Source of the DNA: an uncultured Ruminococcus sp.
GTDB taxonomy: Bacteria > Bacillota > Clostridia > Oscillospirales > Ruminococcaceae
DNA: 5,646 nt
Assembly: GCA_947177345.1 (NCBI GenBank)
Contig: CAMWUB010000119.1
Coordinates: 1 to 5,646 of the forward strand
Direction: 5' to 3'
Shown one piece after another: positions 1 through 5,646 of this stretch (position 1 is the stretch's first letter; each line of letters opens with the position of its first letter). The position numbers and the translations under genes were made by a program. The notes under the pieces were generated by a model that worked only from the letters and a program-made list of their open reading frames with translations, was not told the origin of the DNA and did not search any database.

Positions 1-657
1 TATATATTTATTTGAAATATATTCCTGTAATTCAAGGATAGTATCAGTATCGGCGACAGGGTTCACATTTGCAAGCGGATTGTCATTTGATTTTGACTTC
101 AGGATAGAAACTTCTCCGCTGAAATCCGGATAGCCCATACTTAATTTTATCATGAATCTGTCAAGTTGCGAGTCCGGAAGATTATGCGTACCGGCTGAAC
201 CGATAGGGTTCTGTGTGGCAATTACTGTATAAGGTTCAGGCAGATGATAAGTCACACCGTCGACAGTTATGCTTTTTTCTTCCATGAGTTCGAGTAATGC
301 GGATTGCGTTTTACTTGAAGTACGGTTTATTTCGTCGGCGAGGAACAGATTACAGAACGCTACACCCTCACGAAACTCAAAATTACCGGTATTCTTGTTA
401 TAGATAGAAAATCCGGTAACATCTGACGGCAGAACGTCCGGTGTGAACTGCATACGGTTGTGTTCGAGTGAAAGGGCTTTCGAGAACGCAAGGGCAAGTG
501 TTGTTTTTCCCACCCCTGGAATGTCTTCAATTAGTACGTGTCCTTTACATAGAATAGCCAGCAATACTTTTATAATAATCTGGTCTTTGCCTATGACGGC
601 TTTTTTAACTTCGCTCAGTATAGCGTTTATGCGGTTTGAGTAATATTTTTTGTCCAT
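1..657 (-). CDS. MoxR-family AAA+ ATPase, 3' end cut by window edge
   Basis: This is the N-terminal 219 residues of a MoxR-type AAA+ ATPase. The frame stays open to base 1, so the gene is cut by the window and not broken. Family members are usually about 310-330 aa, so roughly the last third, including the helical lid, lies outside. Visible motifs: Walker A PGVGKT (47-52) preceded by LIED; the MoxR signature QFTPDVLPSDVTG (70-82); Walker B LFLADEINR (104-112) with D108 and E109; sensor 1 ATQNP (147-151, N150); and LPDSQLDRF (160-168) with R167 as the probable arginine finger. The segment after ATQNP reads IGSAGT, where many MoxR proteins have IEQEGT; I recall the IGS form from clostridial members. 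MoxR ATPases are thought to act as chaperone-like remodelers, often encoded beside DUF58 and transglutaminase-like proteins, but those neighbours would lie beyond the edge. The ATG at 657 follows a good AGGAGA site. The family call is secure; the cellular substrate is unknown. Confidence 0.93.
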   Translation of the reverse strand, partial: MDKKYYSNRINAILSEVKKAVIGKDQIIIKVLLAILCKGHVLIEDIPGVGKTTLALAFSKALSLEHNRMQFTPDVLPSDVTGFSIYNKNTGNFEFREGVAFCNLFLADEINRTSSKTQSALLELMEEKSITVDGVTYHLPEPYTVIATQNPIGSAGTHNLPDSQLDRFMIKLSMGYPDFSGEVSILKSKSNDNPLANVNPVADTDTILELQEYISNKYI

Positions 658-665
658 TTTTATTA

Positions 666-671
666 TCTCCT
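666..671 (-). promoter_or_regulatory. ribosome binding site of the MoxR-type ATPase gene
   Basis: The minus strand reads AGGAGA, 8 nt before the ATG at 657. This is a near-consensus Shine-Dalgarno site with good spacing and supports that start. It sits only 13 bp after the T run of the ftsH terminator, so the transcript leader between terminator and start codon is very short. Confidence 0.8.
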
Positions 672-684
672 GTATCTTTATTTT

Positions 685-717
685 AAAAAAAGACTGCCGG
701 TATAAATTCGGCAGTCC
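685..717 (-). terminator. intrinsic (rho-independent) terminator after ftsH
   Basis: On the minus strand, a perfect 8-bp inverted repeat GACTGCCG / CGGCAGTC (716-709 and 699-692) encloses a 9-nt loop. It is followed directly by seven T residues (691-685), and a G-T pair can extend the stem by one. It begins 7 bp after the ftsH stop codon, which is textbook placement for an operon end. On the plus strand the hairpin is not followed by a T run, so it should work only in the direction of the genes. The 66-bp gap between ftsH and the MoxR-type gene (658-723) holds this terminator and the ribosome binding site; I see no clear promoter there. Confidence 0.9.
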
Positions 718-723
718 GGAAAA

Positions 724-2613
724 TTATTGTGTGATTTCCTTAGTCTCGTTACTGCCTTCAGGGTCAATGAGAATATCTTCAGTAATTTCACCTTTCATGA
801 GTTTTTCAAAGTCTTCACCGTCAATTTTTTCAAATTTAAGTAAATACTTTGCGAGTAAATGAAGTTTATTCATATTAGCGGTGAGGATTTCAGCACAATC
901 GCTGTATGCCTTATGAATGATAGATGATACTTCATTGTCAATCTGTCCGGCGACTGCCTCGCTGTAGTTTCTTGTGTGTCCGTAATCCTTACCTAAAAAT
1001 ACCTCGTCATTGTCTGAACCGTAAACTACTGTACCGAGTTTCTTGGAAAAACCGTACTTTGTAACCATATTACGAGCTGTATTTGTAGCACGTTCAATAT
1101 CGTTAGATGCACCTGTGCAGATGTCATCAAGTACGAGTTCTTCTGCAACACGTCCGCCGAGGAGCATTATAATACTTTCTCTCATCTGATTTCTTGAAAC
1201 GTGCTGGTCATCATTATCGGGTCTTGTAACAGTAAGTCCGGCAGCCATACCACGCTGAATTATAGTAACCTGATGTACCTTATCCTGTGTAGGAAGATTA
1301 TAAGCCGTTATAGCGTGACCGGCTTCATGATAGGCAGTTACACGGCGGTCATGTTCGGAAACTATTCTTGATTTCTTTTCAGGACCTGCAATGACTTTCA
1401 TAGTAGCGTCTTCAATATCCTTTTCAGTTATGGCGAGCCTGTTGGCACGTGCGGCGAGGAGTGCCGATTCATTCAGTAAGTTTTCGAGGTCTGCACCGGT
1501 AAAGCCTTGTGTAGTCTGTGCGATTACTTTCAAATCAACGTCCGGAGCAAGTGGTTTATTTTTTGCGTGGACGTTCAGAATTTCTTCACGTCCCTTAACG
1601 TCCGGATAGCCTACAACAATCTGTCTGTCGAAACGTCCGGGACGGAGAAGAGCAGGGTCAAGAATATCACGTCTGTTTGTGGCAGCGATAACTATTACAC
1701 TTTCGTTACCGGTGAAACCGTCCATTTCAACAAGTAGCTGATTGAGGGTCTGTTCTCTTTCGTCGTGACCGCCTCCGAGACCTGCTCCACGGTGTCTGCC
1801 GACAGCGTCTATCTCGTCAATGAAGATTATAGCCGGTGAATGTTTTTTAGCCTGCTCAAAGAGGTCACGTACTCTTGACGCACCCACGCCGACAAACATT
1901 TCAACAAAATCAGAACCGGAAATCGGAAAGAACGGACAACCGGCTTCACCGGCTACTGCTCTTGCAAGTAATGTCTTACCAGTTCCGGGAGGTCCTAAAA
2001 GTAATACACCTTTCGGAACTTTTGCACCGATTTCAGTATATTTTTTAGGATTTTTGAGGTAATCAACAATTTCTTCAAGTTCCTGTTTTTCCTCGTCAGC
2101 ACCGGCGACATCTGCAAAAGTAGCCTTTCTTGCACCAGCCTGATTTTTAAGGTTAGCCTTTCCGAAAGAATTATATTTACCGCCTCCGCTACTCTGCTTC
2201 ATCATGAAAACAAGAATAGCTATTCCGAGAATAATGGTCAGAATTACCGGTATAAGAGAATACAACCACGTCCGGTCAGTAATTTTAATATAGTCCTGTT
2301 TCAAGGGTTCGTCGGGATATTTGGCGTTATAATTTTTTCTGTAATCTTCGGTATCGCTCAGAAAAATATTAACGTTAGGTACTTCATATCTTTTTTTGCT
2401 TTCCTCACCTCTCAGCTGATAAGTAAGTTCACCAGTACCCAAATCAAGTTCATAATATGATACTTCAAAATTATCAAAGTGACTTATTATACTGGTATAT
2501 TCGTTTTTGTTGTTTGTTGCGGTGAGCCTTGTACTAAGGAAGTAAATTCCGAAAATGGCAATCAGCACAACAAGAAGATAGGTAAAAATGCCTCGGTTTC
2601 TTTTTGGTGTCAA
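724..2613 (-). CDS. ftsH: FtsH, membrane-anchored ATP-dependent zinc metalloprotease
   Basis: FtsH is a hexameric inner-membrane AAA+ protease that unfolds and degrades misassembled membrane proteins and short-lived regulators. The 629 residues are close to family length (about 640). Order of parts: short basic N-terminus; first membrane segment about 9-27; extracytoplasmic domain about 28-114; second membrane segment about 116-138; a Gly/Ser/Lys linker; AAA+ domain from about 165; peptidase domain from about 415. Visible motifs: Walker A GPPGTGKT (207-214); pore loop FVEMFVGVG (236-244); Walker B IIFIDEID (262-269); second region of homology ending RPGRFDR, with arginine fingers R324 and R327; and zinc site HEAGH (429-433), with D505 in TGASNDI as the likely third ligand. 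All key residues are present, so the enzyme should be active. The start is TTG at 2613: the frame holds no ATG until after the second membrane segment, an in-frame stop lies 12 codons upstream, and a GGAGTGG site precedes the TTG. It lies 22 bp after tilS and probably shares its transcript; the terminator follows it. Confidence 0.97.
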   Translation of the reverse strand: MTPKRNRGIFTYLLVVLIAIFGIYFLSTRLTATNNKNEYTSIISHFDNFEVSYYELDLGTGELTYQLRGEESKKRYEVPNVNIFLSDTEDYRKNYNAKYPDEPLKQDYIKITDRTWLYSLIPVILTIILGIAILVFMMKQSSGGGKYNSFGKANLKNQAGARKATFADVAGADEEKQELEEIVDYLKNPKKYTEIGAKVPKGVLLLGPPGTGKTLLARAVAGEAGCPFFPISGSDFVEMFVGVGASRVRDLFEQAKKHSPAIIFIDEIDAVGRHRGAGLGGGHDEREQTLNQLLVEMDGFTGNESVIVIAATNRRDILDPALLRPGRFDRQIVVGYPDVKGREEILNVHAKNKPLAPDVDLKVIAQTTQGFTGADLENLLNESALLAARANRLAITEKDIEDATMKVIAGPEKKSRIVSEHDRRVTAYHEAGHAITAYNLPTQDKVHQVTIIQRGMAAGLTVTRPDNDDQHVSRNQMRESIIMLLGGRVAEELVLDDICTGASNDIERATNTARNMVTKYGFSKKLGTVVYGSDNDEVFLGKDYGHTRNYSEAVAGQIDNEVSSIIHKAYSDCAEILTANMNKLHLLAKYLLKFEKIDGEDFEKLMKGEITEDILIDPEGSNETKEITQ

Positions 2614-2620
2614 AAAATAT

Positions 2621-2627
2621 CCACTCC
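2621..2627 (-). promoter_or_regulatory. ribosome binding site that fixes the ftsH TTG start
   Basis: The minus strand reads GGAGTGG, 7 nt before the TTG at 2613 (10 nt counted from the GGAG core). It lies in the 22-bp tilS-ftsH gap. No in-frame ATG exists nearby, so this site together with the membrane segment that follows directly supports the rare start codon. Confidence 0.7.
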
Positions 2628-2635
2628 AATCTTTT

Positions 2636-3973
2636 TTATTTTTTTCTTACTGAAATTTTTAAAAATTTCGTAGTAGTATTGTCGGGGGCTACACGCTGTG
2701 CAATACCGATATTTTCGGCGAAAATAGTACCGTTCTGGTCTTCGAGGAAGTGCAGTGTATCACGTTCAGCGGTGGGGATTTTTTCGTTAACCAGCTTTTT
2801 TACCGATGATGTAAAATTTCTTCCCTGAAGCTGTATTCTGTCACCGAAACGACGGTTACGCAGAATAACCCTTCCTATTATTTTATCATAATCCAACATA
2901 TAAAATGTTAATTTTTTATGAACAGAATTAATTTTCTGAAAATCTTCACACGGAATTATTTCACATGAAAGAATTTTGTCGGGAAAAATAGTATTTTCGC
3001 CGATTTCCAGCTCAGTGGAAAGAAATTCCGGATTCTGAGCAGGGAGAATTTTTTTCAGTTCAGCGTTCTGACCGTCGGAAACAAAAAAAATGTCACCTGA
3101 AATGTTTATTTTTCCGCCGTCTGTAAGAATCCTGTCGGCTTTTATAAGACGGTCATAAGAGTAGGAAAGCGAATTTTCAGACAAAAGCCGTGCGATACAT
3201 CTTTTACGTATTACCTCGTGGAATTTATTCAGACCATGTAATTTATTACCGTTCCGACATTCTGAAAGGGCTTTTTCAGTAAGTTCTTCAATCATCGAGT
3301 TCTCAGAACGTATCGCATCTATCGAATTTACAGAAGTTTCAATCAGTGACGGATTTATTCCGGTGAGTACCGGCAGAACCTGATGGCGTATCTTGTTACG
3401 GGTGTAATCGTCGGAAAGATTGGTACTGTCGGTCACATAATCCTGTCCGATATTTTTCAGGAACGCTTCAATTTCCTGACGGCTTACCACAAGCAGAGGT
3501 CTTATTATATTATCTCTGACAGGCGGTATACCTGAAATGCCTTTCAGTGCTGAACCTCTTGCAAGATTGAATATAACCGTTTCAATATTATCATTGGCAT
3601 TATGTGCGGTGGCAATCTTAGCACCGGCTGAATTTTCCGCAAATATTTCATATCTCAGTTTTCGTGCGGATTCTTCTGTTGAAAGTCCGTATTTTTCCGC
3701 AAATGACCTGACATCACATGACACCGCTTTAAACGGAACGTTCATTTTTTTACAGAGTTCACGACAGAAATTTTCGTCCCTGTCACTTTCTTCACCACGT
3801 AAGCAGTGGTTTACGTGTAGAGCCTTTACAGAAAATCCGATTTTATGGCTTATTTTCGTAAGTACAACAAGAAGGCAGATACTGTCCGCACCGCCTGAAA
3901 GACCGCATATGACAGTATCGCCTTTATAAATCATATTATATTTTTTTATAAAAGAAAAAATTTTATCAGTCAT
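2636..3973 (-). CDS. tilS: TilS, tRNA(Ile)-lysidine synthetase
   Basis: TilS uses ATP and lysine to convert C34 of the CAU-anticodon tRNA-Ile into lysidine, so that the tRNA reads AUA as isoleucine and is charged by isoleucyl-tRNA synthetase. It is cytoplasmic and normally essential. From the ATG at 3973 the protein has 445 residues, usual for a Firmicutes TilS. The N-terminal PP-loop ATPase domain shows SGGADS (26-31), HVNHCLRG (53-60), AHNANDNIET (123-132, matching the family's GHHADDQAET region) and DSTN...YTRNKIRH (182-197). The C-terminal tRNA-binding domain shows LRNRRFGDRI (371-380) and KKLVNEKIPTAERD (392-405). The frame stays open upstream to an ATG at 4060, which would overlap dnaB by 86 bp. 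I prefer 3973 because it gives the usual ~25 residues before the PP-loop, has GAGAGG just upstream and leaves a 1-bp gap after the dnaB stop, suggesting translational coupling. No key residue is missing. Confidence 0.95.
   Translation of the reverse strand: MTDKIFSFIKKYNMIYKGDTVICGLSGGADSICLLVVLTKISHKIGFSVKALHVNHCLRGEESDRDENFCRELCKKMNVPFKAVSCDVRSFAEKYGLSTEESARKLRYEIFAENSAGAKIATAHNANDNIETVIFNLARGSALKGISGIPPVRDNIIRPLLVVSRQEIEAFLKNIGQDYVTDSTNLSDDYTRNKIRHQVLPVLTGINPSLIETSVNSIDAIRSENSMIEELTEKALSECRNGNKLHGLNKFHEVIRKRCIARLLSENSLSYSYDRLIKADRILTDGGKINISGDIFFVSDGQNAELKKILPAQNPEFLSTELEIGENTIFPDKILSCEIIPCEDFQKINSVHKKLTFYMLDYDKIIGRVILRNRRFGDRIQLQGRNFTSSVKKLVNEKIPTAERDTLHFLEDQNGTIFAENIGIAQRVAPDNTTTKFLKISVRKK
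2652..2669. repeat. 18-bp perfect AT-rich palindrome at the 3' end of tilS
   Basis: GAAATTTTTAAAAATTTC is its own reverse complement. It lies inside the last codons of tilS (residues around KFLKIS), just before the A-rich tilS-ftsH junction. With no unpaired loop and no following T run in the transcribed direction it is not a terminator. It may be a by-product of AAA/TTT/TTA/ATT codons or a weak hairpin; no function can be assigned. Confidence 0.5.
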
Positions 3974-3974
3974 G

Positions 3975-5303
3975 TTACCTCTCTGCCGGATTGTTATAAT
4001 CCGGATTTGAAAAACGTGTATATCTTCCGTCCCACATAAGTTGAACAGTACCTGTTTCACCGTGTCGGTTTTTAGCCACTATACATTCGGAAATATTCTG
4101 TTTTGTACTTTCCTTGTTATAGTAAGCGTCACGATAGAGGAAAAGAACTATATCGGCATCTTGTTCGATAGAACCGGATTCCCTTAAATCTGAAAGCATA
4201 GGTCTTTTATCGTTACGACTTTCAACACCTCTTGAAAGCTGAGAAAGAAGTATTACCGGAACATTCAGTTCTTTAGCCATTATCTTCAGCTGACGTGTCA
4301 TTTCAGATATTTCATTCACTCTGTTTTCACGGTGTGAAGCTGATGTTATAAGTTGCAGATAGTCTATAATTACAAGACCTAAATTCTGTATGTGTCTTAA
4401 TTTAGCCTTAATCTGCTGAACTGATATACTTGCGGTATCATCTATATAAAGTGGCATACTACTTAAATATCCTGCACCGCTTGCGAGTTTAAGCCAGTCA
4501 TCTTCTGAAATTCTTCTGTTGCGGAGACGACCGGAATCAACTCTTGATTCTGTTGAAAGCATACGCAATGCAAGCTGTTCACCTGACATTTCAAGATTGA
4601 ATGTTACTACATCTTTATCAGTACATTTTGCGACGTTTACAGCGATATTCATAGCAAAAGCGGTTTTGCCCATTGCAGGACGTGCCGCAATTATGATAAG
4701 GTCTGATTGATTAAGTCCGGAAATTATACTGTCAAGCAATGTGAACCCCGTTTTTGCACCTGAATATTTATCTCTGTTTATGGAAATATTATTTAATCTG
4801 TCAAATGCCTGCATAATAAAATCCGAAACAGGTGTAAGGGTTTTATTGTCATTTCCCTGTCGGATTTCATAAATCTGCTGTTCAGCGGAATCAAGAAGAA
4901 TCTGGGCATCGTTTTCACCTGAATTTATGTTTTCCAAGATGTTACCGGCAAGATTTGCAAGACACCGCAGAAGATATTTTTCTGTTATTATCTTGCAATA
5001 ACTGGTAACGTTTGAAGTGGTCGGCAGAATTTCAGCGATTTTTGAAATATATCGTCTGCATTCGGTTGCAGTATCGAATATATTAAGTTTCTGAACTTCA
5101 TTCAGTATTGTTACAATATCGGCAGGAATGTTGTTTGTATACATTCTTACGATAACAGAATATATATCCTTATGTTGTGGAATATAAAAGTAATCCGGTT
5201 TTATGAGTTCCATCACTTCCGGAATGACAGACGGTTTTGCAATAATAGCTCCTAATACCGACTGTTCCGCCTCTGTATTATGTGGCTGGTTTTTTGATTC
5301 CAT
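3975..5303 (-). CDS. dnaB: DnaB-type replicative DNA helicase (DnaC in Bacillus)
   Basis: This hexameric 5'-3' helicase unwinds the chromosome at the replication fork and interacts with primase and the helicase loader. The protein has 442 residues, family length. The N-terminal helical domain (about 5-105, beginning PHNTEAEQSVLGAI) and a linker precede the RecA-like motor from about 180. Motor motifs: Walker A RPAMGKT (208-214, K213, T214); the FNLEMSGEQ block with catalytic E238; Walker B LVIIDYLQL (310-318, D314); SQLSRGVE (354-361) leading into KRP.LSDLRESGSIEQDADIV (367-385); and the KNRHG element with K411 and R413, which matches the arginine-finger region. No intein interrupts the Walker A or the other motifs where DnaB inteins are often found. 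The ATG at 5303 lies 13 bp after the rplI stop, with GGTGAT as its ribosome binding site. rplI followed by dnaB is a conserved Firmicutes pair. Its stop is 1 bp from tilS, so the three genes are very probably co-transcribed. Confidence 0.97.
   Translation of the reverse strand: MESKNQPHNTEAEQSVLGAIIAKPSVIPEVMELIKPDYFYIPQHKDIYSVIVRMYTNNIPADIVTILNEVQKLNIFDTATECRRYISKIAEILPTTSNVTSYCKIITEKYLLRCLANLAGNILENINSGENDAQILLDSAEQQIYEIRQGNDNKTLTPVSDFIMQAFDRLNNISINRDKYSGAKTGFTLLDSIISGLNQSDLIIIAARPAMGKTAFAMNIAVNVAKCTDKDVVTFNLEMSGEQLALRMLSTESRVDSGRLRNRRISEDDWLKLASGAGYLSSMPLYIDDTASISVQQIKAKLRHIQNLGLVIIDYLQLITSASHRENRVNEISEMTRQLKIMAKELNVPVILLSQLSRGVESRNDKRPMLSDLRESGSIEQDADIVLFLYRDAYYNKESTKQNISECIVAKNRHGETGTVQLMWDGRYTRFSNPDYNNPAER
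3978..3983 (-). promoter_or_regulatory. ribosome binding site supporting the tilS start
   Basis: The minus strand reads GAGAGG inside the last codons of dnaB, 4 nt before the ATG at 3973. The spacing is short, but a ribosome terminating on the dnaB TAA (3977-3975) would sit directly on this start. It favours 3973 over the in-frame ATG at 4060. Confidence 0.6.
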
Positions 5304-5308
5304 ATGGT

Positions 5309-5314
5309 ATCACC
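5309..5314 (-). promoter_or_regulatory. ribosome binding site of dnaB
   Basis: GGTGAT on the minus strand matches the 3' part of the full Shine-Dalgarno consensus and ends 5 nt before the ATG at 5303 (7 nt from the GGTG core). It lies in the 13-bp rplI-dnaB gap. It is weaker than the AGGAGA site of the MoxR-type gene. Confidence 0.55.
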
Positions 5315-5316
5315 AA

Positions 5317-5646
5317 TCAGCCTTCAGTCACTTCGATGTCAATTTTTTCGGAAATACCATTATAAAGTTTTATAACGGCGTTATAAGAACCAAAATTCTT
5401 TATATCGGTACTGAGGTTTATTTTTTTCTTGTCGACTTCAACACCAATCTGATTTTTAATAGCTTCTGCAACGTTTCCGGCGGTTACAGAGCCGAAAAGT
5501 CTGCTGTTTGAACCGGCTTTAGCAGTTATTATAACTTTCTTTCCCTTGAGTTTTTCAGCGGATTCCTTGGCGTTTTTGATTTCAAGGTCTATTTTGTGCT
5601 GTGCGGACGCTTTCTGTCCGGCGAGTTCAGCCATATTCTTTGAATT
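5317..5646 (-). CDS. rplI: 50S ribosomal protein L9, N-terminus cut by window edge
   Basis: L9 is a two-domain protein of the large ribosomal subunit that binds 23S rRNA through its N-domain and helps keep the reading frame. The visible 109 residues cover the end of the N-domain/linker (NSKNMAEL), the long charged connecting helix (about 8-33) and the complete C-domain. The C-domain has KGKKVIITAKAG (34-45), RLFGSVT (49-55), the KKINL strand region and the final DIEVTEG. Bacterial L9 is about 149 aa, so some 40 N-terminal residues lie beyond the right edge. The frame is open to base 5646. The internal ATG at 5634 is not the start, because NSKN before it fits the L9 alignment and a start there would remove the whole rRNA-binding domain. 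The TGA stop at 5319-5317 lies 13 bp before dnaB. Confidence 0.95.
   Translation of the reverse strand, partial: NSKNMAELAGQKASAQHKIDLEIKNAKESAEKLKGKKVIITAKAGSNSRLFGSVTAGNVAEAIKNQIGVEVDKKKINLSTDIKNFGSYNAVIKLYNGISEKIDIEVTEG

Noticed and set aside
692..716. Regulatory protein-binding inverted repeat (operator) upstream of the MoxR-type gene
   Set aside because: The repeat is GC-rich, lies 7 bp after the ftsH stop and is followed by seven T residues, so an intrinsic terminator explains it better.
443..862. Two short plus-strand open frames around the terminator
   Set aside because: They are antisense to the MoxR-type gene and the end of ftsH. The second crosses the terminator hairpin and has low-complexity composition.
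3537..3929. 130-codon plus-strand open frame opposite tilS
   Set aside because: It lies fully antisense to the conserved PP-loop domain of tilS, shows no recognisable domain and follows the codon shadow of tilS; not a gene.
4519..5303. Possible intein or insertion in dnaB
   Set aside because: DnaB is a frequent intein host, but the Walker A and the following motifs are uninterrupted and the protein has normal length.
5203..5511. 102-codon plus-strand open frame across the dnaB/rplI junction
   Set aside because: It is antisense to the starts of two well-supported genes, has no family motif and no convincing ribosome binding site.
5317..5634. A complete short protein starting at the ATG at 5634
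   Set aside because: The sequence is the C-terminal part of ribosomal protein L9 and the frame is open to the right edge; the methionine is internal.
1..5646. CRISPR array, insertion sequence, prophage or defence genes
   Set aside because: No spaced direct repeats, transposase motifs, terminal inverted repeats or unexplained gaps were seen. Essentially the whole window is occupied by five housekeeping-type genes.

Overview
The window reads as a compact, single-direction housekeeping segment of a Firmicutes chromosome, most likely a clostridial relative of Ruminococcus/Oscillospiraceae. The reasons are the gene content and order, a moderately low GC content (roughly 40% by eye), purine-rich ribosome binding sites and protein variants typical of Clostridia. 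The genus-level placement is inference. All five genes lie on the minus strand, so transcription runs from the right edge (5646) to the left edge (1).

Layout in transcription order: the C-terminal three quarters of ribosomal protein L9 (rplI, cut by the right edge); after 13 bp the complete replicative helicase dnaB (dnaC in Bacillus naming, 442 aa); after 1 bp the complete tRNA-Ile lysidine synthetase tilS (445 aa from its preferred start); after 22 bp the complete membrane AAA+ zinc protease ftsH (629 aa, TTG start). A strong intrinsic terminator 7 bp past the ftsH stop closes this group. Only 27 bp after its T run begins a MoxR-family AAA+ ATPase, cut by the left edge after 219 codons.

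The rplI-dnaB and tilS-ftsH pairs are classic Firmicutes neighbours, here apparently joined into one operon for translation, replication, tRNA decoding and membrane proteostasis. The hpt (hypoxanthine phosphoribosyltransferase) gene that sits between tilS and ftsH in Bacillus subtilis is absent. No intergenic stretch exceeds about 70 bp. There are no tRNA or rRNA genes, insertion sequences, CRISPR arrays, inteins or other mobile elements.

I found no new multi-gene system. The strongest unusual signal is compositional. The word GATC does not occur at all in 5.6 kb (about 20 expected), while the same-composition palindrome GTAC occurs about 19 times. GGCC, GCGC, CGCG and CTAG are also absent by eye, whereas CCGG occurs about 40 times (about 9 expected). 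This suggests selection or mutation acting on specific palindromes, possibly by restriction-modification or methylation systems encoded elsewhere.
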